A DNA stretch of 17,816 nt from JBMNNU01 sp050942695 (GCA_050942695.1 JBMNNU010000032.1:1-17816); one strand, 5' to 3'. Numbered from the stretch's first letter, positions 1 through 6,757 are shown. Numbers and translations: made by a program. Notes: a model not told the origin generated them from the sequence alone.

Positions 1-918
1 GTGCAGTATTCCCTGAAATTGCCTCAAAGGTTAACAGATGATCGACAGGCTCGTTCCGCAGAGACTGTAGAGTGCCCGGTAACAATCTGGATATCGCTGT
101 ACCCTGGTGTTCCGCGGGTGGATATCCGCACGACCTTCACCAATAATGCCCAAGACCACCGGCTCAGGGTCCACTTTCCGACCCATCTCAACACCAAGCG
201 CTCCTATGCTGATGGACATTTCGCCGTGATCGAGCGTCCGATCCACCTGATTACTGATGCAGAAGGGTGGATCGAACACCCGGTTACCACCAACCCTCAA
301 CTAGCCTTCGTGGACGTCAACGATGGTGCATTCGGGCTGATGATCGCCAATCGCGGGCTGCCCGAGTACGACGTAGCTCTAACAGATGATGGGTCATGCA
401 TAGCCCTCACTCTCTTGCGTTGCGTCGGCTGGCTCTCTAGAGATGACCTGGCCACACGGCAAGGAGCTGCAGGCCCCATCCTTCCGACCCCAGAGGCTCA
501 GATGATGGGCAGCCATCACTTTGAGTACTCGGTGATCCCTCATACGGGGGATTGGAAGGGTGTTTTCCACAGGGCTTATTGGTTCGCGAGACCGCTCCGA
601 GCCCGTTGGACCAATCGCCACACTGGATCGTTGGGGCCAAGGCTCAGCTTCCTCAGCTTGGCCCCTACTAACCTCGTTCTTTCAGCCTTCAAGCTGGCCG
701 ACGACGGCAGCGGAGACCTGATTATTAGGCTGTACAACAGCGCGGAAGAGCCAACCGAAGCCGTGATTCGTACTGCCTTCCCTATGGCTTTCGTGGAGTT
801 GTCAAACCTGGCCGAAGAGCGCGGGGAAGAGCTATCTCTGGAAGAGCCTTACGCGCTACGCTTCCCAGTCGGCGGGTACCGGATCGTAACCTTGCGGGTA
901 ACGACAGCTAAGGACTGA
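1..918 (+). CDS. Alpha-mannosidase, C-terminal part (GH38 family), 5' end outside window
   Basis: The visible 305 residues look like the C-terminal beta-rich half of a glycoside hydrolase family 38 alpha-mannosidase, which removes alpha-linked mannose from glycans. The sequence shows a beta-sandwich-like pattern with typical phrases: VDIRTTFTNNAQDHRLRVHF near residues 40-60, then HPVTTNPQLAFVDV and FGLMIANRGLPEYDV near 90-125, and a last beta domain ending in GGYRIVTLRV. The catalytic N-terminal barrel with its zinc ligands and nucleophile lies upstream of the window, so activity cannot be judged. The GTG at position 1 is simply the first codon in view, not a proposed start. The stop at 916-918 overlaps the stop of the convergent DUF2795 gene by 11 bases. 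The family call is from recognition of the C-terminal pattern. Confidence 0.8.
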   Translation: MQYSLKLPQRLTDDRQARSAETVECPVTIWISLYPGVPRVDIRTTFTNNAQDHRLRVHFPTHLNTKRSYADGHFAVIERPIHLITDAEGWIEHPVTTNPQLAFVDVNDGAFGLMIANRGLPEYDVALTDDGSCIALTLLRCVGWLSRDDLATRQGAAGPILPTPEAQMMGSHHFEYSVIPHTGDWKGVFHRAYWFARPLRARWTNRHTGSLGPRLSFLSLAPTNLVLSAFKLADDGSGDLIIRLYNSAEEPTEAVIRTAFPMAFVELSNLAEERGEELSLEEPYALRFPVGGYRIVTLRVTTAKD

Positions 919-1126
919 CTCTACTAAATCTATCGATCACGTGCGCTAAGTCGTAATACTGCTCTTCGGGAAGCCGGCGGAGGGCATCTACGACCATAAT
1001 GGGCGCATCCTGCCTAATTACGTAGTCGATGATCTCCTCCTTTGAGCATGGATACTGTATCCCCTCCAAGAAATCAACAACGGCTGCAACCGATGCGTCC
1101 GTTCTGTCCGCTCTCTCGTACGCCAT
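908..1126 (-). CDS. Small DUF2795 domain protein
   Basis: A 72-residue soluble protein that matches the pattern of the DUF2795 family: residues 12-70 contain VVDFLEGIQYPCSKEEIIDY followed by VDALRRLPEEQYYDLAHVID, the usual 'YPxSKEE...LRxLPxxxY' arrangement. The family has no established biochemical function; it is usually a small helical protein found in actinobacteria and related groups. I chose the ATG at 1126 because AGGAGG (complement of 1133-1138) lies six bases before it; an ATG eight codons upstream lacks a site. It is the last gene of a minus-strand run after the phosphoribosyltransferase (31-base gap), so it is probably co-transcribed with it. Its stop overlaps the end of the alpha-mannosidase gene on the other strand. 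Confidence 0.85.
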   Translation of the reverse strand: MAYERADRTDASVAAVVDFLEGIQYPCSKEEIIDYVIRQDAPIMVVDALRRLPEEQYYDLAHVIDRFSRVSP

Positions 1127-1143
1127 TCTCGTCCTCCTTATGC

Positions 1144-1157
1144 TACTCACTACTCAC
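1144..1157. repeat. Two tandem heptamers (TACTCAC)
   Basis: TACTCAC occurs twice in direct succession between the phosphoribosyltransferase stop and the ribosome binding site of the DUF2795 gene. It is a different unit from CAGGACT but has the same 7-base period, and lies in the same operon. Confidence 0.6.
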
Positions 1158-1814
1158 TCAAGTAATAACACCCAATTGTTGTCGAGCCTGCTGCAGCAAA
1201 TCCACCACTTCCTCGTCACCAACCTGCTCGAAAGCCACGTAGTGATAGCCAACAGCCAGGAAGGGTTCAGGTGTTGCCAGACAAACCGCTCTATCGGCTT
1301 CTTTCGATACCTTCCGCCAGCTATCCTCCGGCGCAACCGGCACCGCTGCTACTAACAGGCGGGGGTTGGTCTTCTGTATACCTTTCAGAGCGGCTAGCAA
1401 CGTATATCCGGTTGCGATGCCGTCGTCTACCACGATAACCGTTTTTCCCGCTAGAGGCGGCAGCGCTCTTCCCTGTCGATACCGTTCTATTCGCCGCTCT
1501 ATCTCCTGTCGCTGACGGTCGGCCTCCTGCTGAATATACTCATCAGATATTCCCAATAGTAAAATAGCCTCCCGATCAGTCCAAACCCCGTCTATCTCAG
1601 CAATCGCGCCTATCGCTAATTCAGGGTTGCCAGGCGCACCTATCTTCCGAGAGATAAAGACATCCAATGGGAGCTGAAGAGCCGATGCTACCTCGAAACC
1701 TGTAACCACTCCCCCTCGTGGAAGAGCCAGTATCACTCCGTCTGCCCCTCTATACTCTTCCAACTCCTCCGCTAACCTCTTACCGGCATCACGCCGATCT
1801 TCAAAGAGGGCCAT
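1158..1814 (-). CDS. Phosphoribosyltransferase-fold protein
   Basis: A 218-residue protein with a type I phosphoribosyltransferase fold. The PRPP-binding loop is clear at residues 128-136 (VVDDGIATG), with ALPRGGV at 29-35 and the family-typical RKIGAPGNPELAIGAIAEIDG stretch at 56-76. This subgroup resembles the uncharacterised Mycobacterium Rv0571c-type proteins, also found fused to hydrolases; its base substrate is unknown, so no pathway is assigned. A charged helix (92-117) inserted before the PRPP loop is normal for the group. The ATG at 1814 has GGGAGGGG just upstream; a TTG four codons earlier lies inside that site and is unlikely. It sits between the site-2 protease (106 bases upstream) and the DUF2795 gene on the same strand. 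Heptamer repeats flank it on both sides. Confidence 0.88.
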   Translation of the reverse strand: MALFEDRRDAGKRLAEELEEYRGADGVILALPRGGVVTGFEVASALQLPLDVFISRKIGAPGNPELAIGAIAEIDGVWTDREAILLLGISDEYIQQEADRQRQEIERRIERYRQGRALPPLAGKTVIVVDDGIATGYTLLAALKGIQKTNPRLLVAAVPVAPEDSWRKVSKEADRAVCLATPEPFLAVGYHYVAFEQVGDEEVVDLLQQARQQLGVIT

Positions 1815-1835
1815 TTCCCCTCCCAATTTAGGATT

Positions 1836-1856
1836 AGTCCTGCGTCCTGAGTCCTG
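1836..1856. repeat. Three tandem heptamers (AGTCCTG type)
   Basis: Three consecutive 7-base units, AGTCCTG CGTCCTG AGTCCTG, lie in the gap between the site-2 protease and phosphoribosyltransferase genes. On the minus strand the unit reads CAGGACT, the same unit that forms a seven-copy array at 17690-17738. A further CAGGACT occurs at 1903-1909 in the same gap. A different heptamer, TACTCAC, is doubled at 1144-1157 in the next intergenic gap of this operon. Confidence 0.75.
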
Positions 1857-1920
1857 ATGTTTTTTGATGCGTGATGTATCTGGATTATCTATTTGTCAGA
1901 TCCAGGACTCAGCTCTATCA

Positions 1921-3075
1921 TCAGGCTGCTCGCCTCTGCTCTTCCTCGCCGGCAGCTAGCCCCAACTCTTCCTTGATCTGTAAGAACCTGATTACGTTGC
2001 TCCTGCTGAGCAATCCGACCAGCTTCCCCTCATCAACAACAGGCAGTTGATTGATATCGTACTCAGCCAATAATCTAATAGCGTCAGTAAGCTCCTGCTG
2101 AGGGCTCACGGTCTGGAGTTGGTCAGGTCTGGCCATTATCGATCGAACAGTCGTTACATCCCATCGATCTCTATCCACTCCCCGGACATCGCTGAGGGTG
2201 ACCATTCCCAACAGCTCACCATCCTCTACAACCGGTAAGGCTCGCACCCCCCGCAGTAAGACATGCTCGAAGACCAGTTCAGAAAGGTTTTCGTCCGGGT
2301 CCACCGTAACAGGCTGCGGGTTCATTACCTGCCGAACGGTGACGCCTCTGAACCATTCGGTTTCTCGCGTTTGGCGCCCGGCTGCATCGGCTGCGCCGTT
2401 CAGGAACCAGCCGATAAGGATCAGCCAGATACCGCTGAGAAAAGCACCGCTGAAAGCGAGGAGCAGCCCGCCGATGATGAACAGGAAAGCGACCACATGG
2501 CCGGAAATGACTGCCACCTGCGTAGCCCTTTGGAAGCTATTTGTAGACCACCATACGATCGCCCTGAGGACCCGCCCCCCATCTAGAGGGAAGCCGGGGA
2601 TCAGGTTGAATATCGCCAGCAGGATATTGATGGTGGCGAGATATATGAGTACGCCTTCGACAGCCCCCATACCGGCTCCCAAAGCCGCCCAAAGTATCCA
2701 AAAAAGCCCACCAAGAATAAGGCTGGATATTGGACCGACGATAGATATCAACAGCTCATCTCTAGCTGTACGTGGCTCGCCGCTGATGTTGGATACGCCA
2801 CCAAAGATGAAAAGAGTGATGCTGCTCACTCTGAGACCTCGGGCCTCAGCAGTAAAGGAGTGAGCCAATTCGTGGATCAGGACCGAGACGAAAAGCAACA
2901 GAGAGGCGACGAAGCCCATGATCCAATAGATACCGGCCGACAAACCAGGGAGCTGGAAGGGAAAGAAGCCGACAGCGAGAGTCCATGCAACCAAGAAAAA
3001 CACCAGAAGCCAGCTATAGTGGACTCCGATCTCGATGTCTCCGATGGTGATCAGGCGGACAGAATTCCTGAGCAT
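1921..3075 (-). CDS. Site-2 protease family zinc metalloprotease with two CBS domains (M50)
   Basis: A 384-residue integral membrane protease of the M50 family, which cuts transmembrane segments of substrate proteins. The zinc motif HELAH is at residues 68-72 inside a hydrophobic helix, and the second active-site motif NLIPGFPLDGG is at 157-167, with Asp165 as the likely third zinc ligand. About six hydrophobic segments cover residues 20-228. Two CBS domains follow (about 247-303 and 311-370), which in this family bind adenine nucleotides and regulate activity. The architecture matches Mycobacterium Rip3/Rv2625c and archaeal S2P-CBS proteins. The ATG at 3075 is preceded by GGAGGAGAG; an upstream in-frame start would add 23 residues without a membrane or signal feature. 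It is the first gene of the minus-strand cluster with the phosphoribosyltransferase and DUF2795 genes. The substrate is unknown; no anti-sigma factor is adjacent. Confidence 0.93.
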   Translation of the reverse strand: MLRNSVRLITIGDIEIGVHYSWLLVFFLVAWTLAVGFFPFQLPGLSAGIYWIMGFVASLLLFVSVLIHELAHSFTAEARGLRVSSITLFIFGGVSNISGEPRTARDELLISIVGPISSLILGGLFWILWAALGAGMGAVEGVLIYLATINILLAIFNLIPGFPLDGGRVLRAIVWWSTNSFQRATQVAVISGHVVAFLFIIGGLLLAFSGAFLSGIWLILIGWFLNGAADAAGRQTRETEWFRGVTVRQVMNPQPVTVDPDENLSELVFEHVLLRGVRALPVVEDGELLGMVTLSDVRGVDRDRWDVTTVRSIMARPDQLQTVSPQQELTDAIRLLAEYDINQLPVVDEGKLVGLLSRSNVIRFLQIKEELGLAAGEEEQRRAA

Positions 3076-3207
3076 CTCTCCTCCGATAACTCGGCCTGGG
3101 AGGCGGGCCACATCCTTGCGAATCGATCCGGCTTTGCTCCACACCGAGAGACAGTGCCGTTAGCCGTTGGGTAGGACGCATGTTGTGTGCCATTTCCGAA
3201 AACAGCG

Positions 3208-3337
3208 GGCATGGTTCACCCGAACAGCCAGATCGTGTAACAGTCCAATGCTGTAGCGTCGGGTCTTGTCCCCGACGAGGTACCACGTCAGGCACAAGGC
3301 TCGACGCTACATTGTGGCTCGTGCCACGAACCATGCC
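3208..3337. repeat. Palindromic dispersed element, copy 1, with 10-base terminal inverted repeats
   Basis: A 130-base non-coding element begins with GGCATGGTTC and ends with its perfect reverse complement GAACCATGCC. Inside, GTAGCGTCGGG... and ...GCTCGACGCTAC form a long imperfect hairpin (about 27 of 32 positions pair) centred on the palindrome GGTACC at 3279-3284. A second copy lies at 16598-16725; over the 78-base core (3223-3300 versus 16611-16688) I count three differences. No transposase is nearby and no ORF across it looks real, so a miniature transposon-like or REP-like element is the best description. Confidence 0.8.
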
Positions 3338-3396
3338 AAAAAGCGGGCATGAGTTCATGGTAGGAGTCACGCCTAACTGCGGGGTGGTATCCATAG

Positions 3397-3435
3397 AAAA
3401 AAAAGAGAGCACGCAACGGCGTTGTTACGTGCTCT
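3397..3435 (-). terminator. Rho-independent terminator after rpsU
   Basis: Read on the minus strand, an 8-bp stem (AGAGCACG with CGTGCTCT, 3406-3413 and 3428-3435), extended by CAAC/GTTG beyond a three-base bulge, is followed one base later by eight U residues (A-run at 3397-3404 on the plus strand). It lies about 115 bases after the rpsU stop and is the obvious end of that transcript. Confidence 0.88.
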
Positions 3436-3551
3436 TTATATGTCTGAATTGTGCGGAAAACCAGCGGTTCGCTGCATCACCTAGTTGAGGATCCCCAATC
3501 GCGGCAACCTCGCCAAGGCTTAGTCGCGCGCCGGGTCATCGAATCCCGGAA

Positions 3552-3761
3552 TTACCTAGCCCCTTTGGGTCCTTTGGCTCGCGCAGCCTTCTGTCGCCTC
3601 TTGCGCTCCGCCGCTCTCATCTTTTCGCGTCGAAGCTCGCCCTTGGAGATAAAATGCCTTTTGCTCTTCATATCCTTGAGCAGACCGGCCTTCATAACAC
3701 CGCGCTTGAAGCGATGCAGAAGTTCTTCGAAACTCTCGTTATCTCTAGCTACTACCTGCAC
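3552..3761 (-). CDS. rpsU: 30S ribosomal protein S21 (bS21)
   Basis: A 69-residue basic protein of the small ribosomal subunit, acting near the platform where the anti-Shine-Dalgarno end of 16S rRNA sits. The N-terminal MQVVARDNESFEELLHRFKR and the following GVMKAGLLKDMKSKRHF are the characteristic bS21 pattern; the C-terminal third is an Arg/Lys/Ala-rich tail, as usual for the family. The start is a GTG at 3761 with AAAGGAG (complement of 3767-3773) five bases before it. The gene is transcribed alone: a terminator follows at 3397-3435. Upstream is a strong promoter at 4083-4112 and an intervening terminator-like hairpin at 3870-3907, so expression may depend on read-through or on a second promoter that I could not identify. 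Confidence 0.95.
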   Translation of the reverse strand: MQVVARDNESFEELLHRFKRGVMKAGLLKDMKSKRHFISKGELRREKMRAAERKRRQKAARAKGPKGAR

Positions 3762-3869
3762 CGAGACTCCTTTCTAATCTAACCCAATCTATCGATTCCA
3801 GATAGTATGATTTGTTTCTCTCGAAAACCTCTCCCCGCTGGGATTGCATCTGTTCGCAAGCTGCTCCGG

Positions 3870-3907
3870 CCAACAAAACACCCGACTACTCTTCTTTGCA
3901 GTCGGGT
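3870..3907 (-). terminator. Intrinsic terminator or attenuator hairpin upstream of rpsU
   Basis: On the minus strand, ACCCGACT and AGTCGGGT (3900-3907 and 3880-3887) form an 8-bp stem with a 12-base loop, followed by GTTTTGTTG. It lies about 110 bases before the rpsU start and about 235 bases after the P1 peptidase stop, so it could end the peptidase transcript, end a small RNA, or attenuate rpsU. Confidence 0.65.
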
Positions 3908-4076
3908 TATCAATTCGTTAGCTCCGGGATAGCCAAATCTTTCCAAGGCATGGGAAACCAAGTCACCCCTACTCTGCTAGCCCTCGGTTTTCGACTCGTG
4001 ACAAGGTAACAGCTTGCAAAGCTTGAAGCCCTCCCTTCCCGCATCCTCCAGCGCTCAAGGATACAGGTTCCCGTTA
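3870..4076 (-). ncRNA. Candidate small RNA or attenuated leader upstream of rpsU
   Basis: About 205 bases between a good sigma-70 promoter (4083-4112) and an intrinsic terminator (3870-3907), both on the minus strand, contain no credible coding frame. Internal pairing is visible: GTGACAAGGT (3998-4007) pairs with ACCAAGTCAC (3957-3966) at 8 of 10 positions around a 2x2 internal loop, and GGGAACC near the 5' end can pair with GGTTTCCC. I looked for SRP RNA, tmRNA and RNase P signatures and did not see them. It may be an independent sRNA (6S RNA was not excluded) or the 5' leader of rpsU with an attenuator. The exact 5' end is inferred from the promoter. Confidence 0.45.
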
Positions 4077-4082
4077 AACAGT

Positions 4083-4112
4083 ATTATAGCCTAAAGATGC
4101 TTTCTAAAGCAA
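4083..4112 (-). promoter_or_regulatory. Sigma-70-type promoter directed toward rpsU
   Basis: On the minus strand TTGCTT (complement of 4107-4112) and a perfect TATAAT (complement of 4083-4088) are 18 bases apart. Predicted transcription start is near 4076. The nearest downstream gene is rpsU, with the candidate leader between them. Confidence 0.65.
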
Positions 4113-4140
4113 GTGCAACACCGATCTGTTCGGCGATATA

Positions 4141-5115
4141 TTATTCTTTAATGACTTCTTTTGCAGAAGGAACCCCAGCCAGGCTTTCCGCTGCCTCGAC
4201 CGATCGTATGATCGCACGCGCCAACGCCTCCGCCGCCGCGGCGCCAAGGGTGCTGAGATCTTGCCGGTATCTGTTGCGTTTGGCCGCGGCCAAGGTGAAC
4301 ACTACATCCCCATCATTAGGGGTAATCGGCCTGATGGCTCTAGACATGCCCTGTTGCGCAAGTGTAGCCAGTTGGCGAGCTTGGGCCTTGCTGAGGCAGC
4401 TATTGGTAGCCACTACCGCCAGAGTTGTGTTGCCCCCGAGGAGCGTATTCGGCACACCCCCGCTATGCAACCATTTGGAAGAGTTCAGGAACCCTTTTCC
4501 TCCAGGATGGCGCGTTCCAGCTATAATCCTACCAGTATCTGGATCAACCACATCCCCCACGCAGTTAACGGCAGCGATAGCGCCCACTACCGTATCGTCC
4601 GGCAGCCGCACGCTGGCGCTGCCCAACCCGGCCTTAACGGCGTAGGACATACCCAGAACCTTGCCCACAGTTGCACCGGTACCTGCACCTACATTTCCCT
4701 GCGGTAGCGAGTCGCTTCTGGCAGCGAGGCAGGCTTCGTACCCATCTTCCGGCCCAGGGCGGATCATCGGGTTGCCGATAGACAGATCGAATAGGATGGC
4801 GGTGGGCACGATAGGCACACGAGCAACCTTCATATCGAAGCCTCGTTGATGCTCCTCAAGGTAGCGCATCACTCCCCCTGCTGCATCAAGCCCGAAAGCG
4901 CTCCCGCCGCTTAGCAGAATTGCGTGGACCTCCTGAACCAAACAGGAGGGATCCAAAAGGGCAGTTTCCCGCTCTCCAGGGGCTCCGCCGGAGACCAGAC
5001 ATGAACCAACCATCGGTCGATCGCAAAGCAGCACAGTACAGCCGGTTGCCGCGTCCAAATCGGTGTAATGTCCCACCCTTATACCCGGCACATCAAGGAT
5101 CGAATCCAGCTTCAT
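4141..5115 (-). CDS. P1 family (S58, DmpA-like) aminopeptidase
   Basis: A 324-residue member of the P1/S58 family of N-terminal-nucleophile hydrolases, which self-cleave into two chains and remove N-terminal residues from peptides (DmpA, BapA types). Family motifs seen: ILDVPGIRVGHYTD (6-19), SGGAPGERET (42-51), LLSGGSAFGLDAAGGVMRY (67-85), GNVGAGTGATVGK (140-152), and GGNTTLAVVATN (227-238), where Thr230 or Thr231 aligns with the autocleavage nucleophile of the family. Length is normal. The ATG at 5115 follows GGAGG by five bases; a GTG five codons upstream lies within that site. No signal peptide is visible, so it is probably cytoplasmic. It is divergent from pyrE with an 83-base gap. The natural substrate is unknown. 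Confidence 0.92.
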   Translation of the reverse strand: MKLDSILDVPGIRVGHYTDLDAATGCTVLLCDRPMVGSCLVSGGAPGERETALLDPSCLVQEVHAILLSGGSAFGLDAAGGVMRYLEEHQRGFDMKVARVPIVPTAILFDLSIGNPMIRPGPEDGYEACLAARSDSLPQGNVGAGTGATVGKVLGMSYAVKAGLGSASVRLPDDTVVGAIAAVNCVGDVVDPDTGRIIAGTRHPGGKGFLNSSKWLHSGGVPNTLLGGNTTLAVVATNSCLSKAQARQLATLAQQGMSRAIRPITPNDGDVVFTLAAAKRNRYRQDLSTLGAAAAEALARAIIRSVEAAESLAGVPSAKEVIKE

Positions 5116-5150
5116 CTGGACCTCCTTCACCAGTCCTTCCGGTTTCTATA

Positions 5151-5159
5151 TGTTAGAAT
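5151..5159 (+). promoter_or_regulatory. Extended -10 promoter for pyrE
   Basis: TGTTAGAAT is an extended -10 element (TGn plus TAGAAT) about 40 bases before the pyrE ATG. No good -35 was found. The predicted start of transcription near 5166 would leave a short leader of about 33 bases that contains the ribosome binding site. Confidence 0.4.
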
Positions 5160-5198
5160 ACCGCGAAAGTGCGCGATGTTGAACTGGAGGTTGTTGCC

Positions 5199-5771
5199 AT
5201 GGAAGCAAGGGAAGAAGCCGGAGGCGTTGAGAACATCTCCCGACTCAGGGAAGATGTAGCGCGAAAGCTGGTTAAACATGCCTATTTGGTTGGAGATTTC
5301 GTGCTCAGCTCCGGCAGGCGAAGCAAGACCTATTTCGATAAGTACCTGTTTGAAACCAAACCAGACATACTTCGCCCCCTTGCCAAGCTGCTGGCCAGTT
5401 TGATTCCTGTCGAGACCGATCGCATTGCGGGGCCGGAACTAGGCGCAGTAGCCCTGGCTACTGCCGCATCCTTAGAGTCAGGAATACCGTTCGTCATCGT
5501 CAAGAAGGCGGCCAAAGATTACGCCACTCAAAAGTATATAGAGGGCGAAATCCACCCCGGCGAGAAGGTAGTGGTGATCGAAGATGTTATGACAACCGGC
5601 ACCCAGGCGATAATCTCTGCGAAGAAGCTACGAGATATGGGCGCAGAGGTTCTGTTCATACTCGGAGTAGTCGACAGGGAAGAAGGAGCCCGAGAGAATG
5701 TCGAAGCGGAAGGCTTTCAGTTTAAAGCACTTTTCACAAGAAGTGAGCTAGAGAGCTATCTGGACAAATAG
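5199..5771 (+). CDS. pyrE: Orotate phosphoribosyltransferase
   Basis: A 190-residue cytoplasmic enzyme that joins orotate to PRPP to form OMP in de novo UMP synthesis. The PRPP loop is canonical, VVVIEDVMTTGTQ at residues 124-136, with the acidic pair Glu128-Asp129. Other family features are DFVLSSGRRSKTYFDKYLFE (33-52), IAGPELGAVALA (76-87) and the catalytic-loop lysines in VKKAAKDYATQKYIEG (101-116). The ATG at 5199 is preceded by GGAGG with eight bases of spacing; an upstream GTG at 5169 would add ten residues but has no site. It is divergent from the P1 peptidase and convergent with the VTT gene, 16 bases from its stop, so it is probably a single-gene unit. No other pyr genes are in the window. 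Confidence 0.95.
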   Translation: MEAREEAGGVENISRLREDVARKLVKHAYLVGDFVLSSGRRSKTYFDKYLFETKPDILRPLAKLLASLIPVETDRIAGPELGAVALATAASLESGIPFVIVKKAAKDYATQKYIEGEIHPGEKVVVIEDVMTTGTQAIISAKKLRDMGAEVLFILGVVDREEGARENVEAEGFQFKALFTRSELESYLDK

Positions 5772-5787
5772 ACGCAATCGAACACGG

Positions 5788-6357
5788 TCAGTGGACCGCC
5801 CACCAGGCAACGGCGCTGCCTGACAGCCAGGCCAACAGCACATATTTAATGGAATTCCCCAGGACAGCGGCAATCCAGAAGCTTCTTATGGGATAAGCAA
5901 GGGAGCCTGCAACTAACCCGATAGCATCGAAAAAGGGATTGGGAATAGCCGCCAGGATTAGGATAGCCAGCAATCCGTGCTTTTCCAGCCATCCATGAGC
6001 GCGGCGCCACCGTTTTCCCTCCTTGAGATCCAGCACTGTGTTCCCGCCTATCCCCAACAGGTAACCGGAAATCTCCCCGGTGCCTGCCCCTATTCCAGCC
6101 GCAATACCTACCAGCACCGGGTTCCAGATCGTTCCAGCAGCCAAAACAGCAGCAAACCCTGGGGCTGGTAAGAGCACTGTGCCGGAGGAGAGGAACATCA
6201 GGATAGCCACGCCTGGGTAACCAAAGCGTGCCAAATTTCGAATATCCGGGCTCCGCTGAGCTACGTAAATCGCCAGGGTAATCAGCAACAGCACTCCGAG
6301 AAGGACAGCTAGCTTCCGTGCTTTCTTCATAGCCTCAGCCCTATTGTCTATCAGCAC
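5788..6357 (-). CDS. VTT/DedA-family (SNARE-associated-like) membrane protein
   Basis: A 189-residue integral membrane protein with the VTT domain shared by DedA, TVP38 and YqaA proteins; relatives in bacteria act in lipid-carrier flipping (UptA, PopT types) and envelope homeostasis, but this protein's substrate is unknown. Hydrophobic segments lie at about 16-34, 47-76, 82-104, 127-152 and 158-185. Family motifs seen are GAGTGEISGYLLG (90-102) and PNPFFDAIGLVAGSL (139-153). The GTG at 6357 has an AGAGGA site about seven bases upstream; an ATG at codon 10 is an alternative start. It is convergent with pyrE. An extended -10 element at 6408-6416 may be its promoter. Confidence 0.87.
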   Translation of the reverse strand: MLIDNRAEAMKKARKLAVLLGVLLLITLAIYVAQRSPDIRNLARFGYPGVAILMFLSSGTVLLPAPGFAAVLAAGTIWNPVLVGIAAGIGAGTGEISGYLLGIGGNTVLDLKEGKRWRRAHGWLEKHGLLAILILAAIPNPFFDAIGLVAGSLAYPIRSFWIAAVLGNSIKYVLLAWLSGSAVAWWAVH

Positions 6358-6407
6358 TGACGGTTCCTCTCAATTGAGGTTGGATGGCCTGAGATTCCGG
6401 CGTGGAT

Positions 6408-6416
6408 AGTATACCA
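6408..6416 (-). promoter_or_regulatory. Possible extended -10 promoter for VTT gene
   Basis: TGGTATACT on the minus strand is an extended -10 (TGn plus TATACT) about 50 bases before the GTG start. A matching -35 is not evident, so support is moderate to low. Confidence 0.35.
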
Positions 6417-6526
6417 CCTTTGAGTATATCGCCCCTTCGTCGCTTCTAGCTAAATCCCTCCGTTACCATCTTACATGCGCTACTGTGCTAAAATGGAAAA
6501 AATCCATTGCATCGAAGGAGATGTCA

Positions 6527-6757
6527 ATGTCTTCAATAAAAGAAGATCGGCGCAATGGGGTGAACATTGAGGCCCTCGAGATGCTGCTTCACGCCCTAGC
6601 GCACGAAATTGAGAGCCAAGCCTACCTCCAGATGGCAGTGAGGGTGGTTGATGATCCCAATTTGAAAGCCTTCTTGATTGAACTGTTAGGACAGGAACAG
6701 CTTCACGAAACACAACTTCGGGCTAAGCTTCGAGAGATGTACTCTCTTGATATCTGA
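6527..6757 (+). CDS. Two-helix ferritin-like (rubrerythrin-type) small protein
   Basis: A 76-residue protein resembling one half of a rubrerythrin/ferritin four-helix bundle. Helix 1 (about 14-41) carries LLHALAHEIESQAYLQMA with Glu27 as candidate ligand. Helix 2 (about 44-70) carries IELLGQEQLHETQL with Glu57-x-x-His60, the ExxH pair used by ferritin-like di-iron proteins. The 30-residue spacing of Glu27 and Glu57 fits one helical hairpin, so a di-iron site would need a dimer or higher oligomer. ATG 6527 follows AAGGAG with six bases of spacing; ATG 6521 is too close to that site. There is no signal peptide and no encapsulin gene in the window. Iron or redox function is inferred; a scaffold without metal is possible. 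It appears monocistronic. Confidence 0.75.
   Translation: MSSIKEDRRNGVNIEALEMLLHALAHEIESQAYLQMAVRVVDDPNLKAFLIELLGQEQLHETQLRAKLREMYSLDI

Noticed and set aside
2198..2863. 221-codon plus-strand frame within the site-2 protease gene
   Set aside because: It is the antisense shadow of a gene with clear catalytic motifs and CBS domains.
3497..3556. tRNA 3'-end-like sequence (CCGGG...TCGAAT-CCCGG) near the rpsU stop
   Set aside because: The T-loop would have nine bases and no acceptor, D-arm or anticodon stem can be built around it.
3779..3961. 60-codon minus-strand frame in the rpsU upstream region
   Set aside because: It crosses the terminator hairpin, has no ribosome binding site and resembles no protein family.
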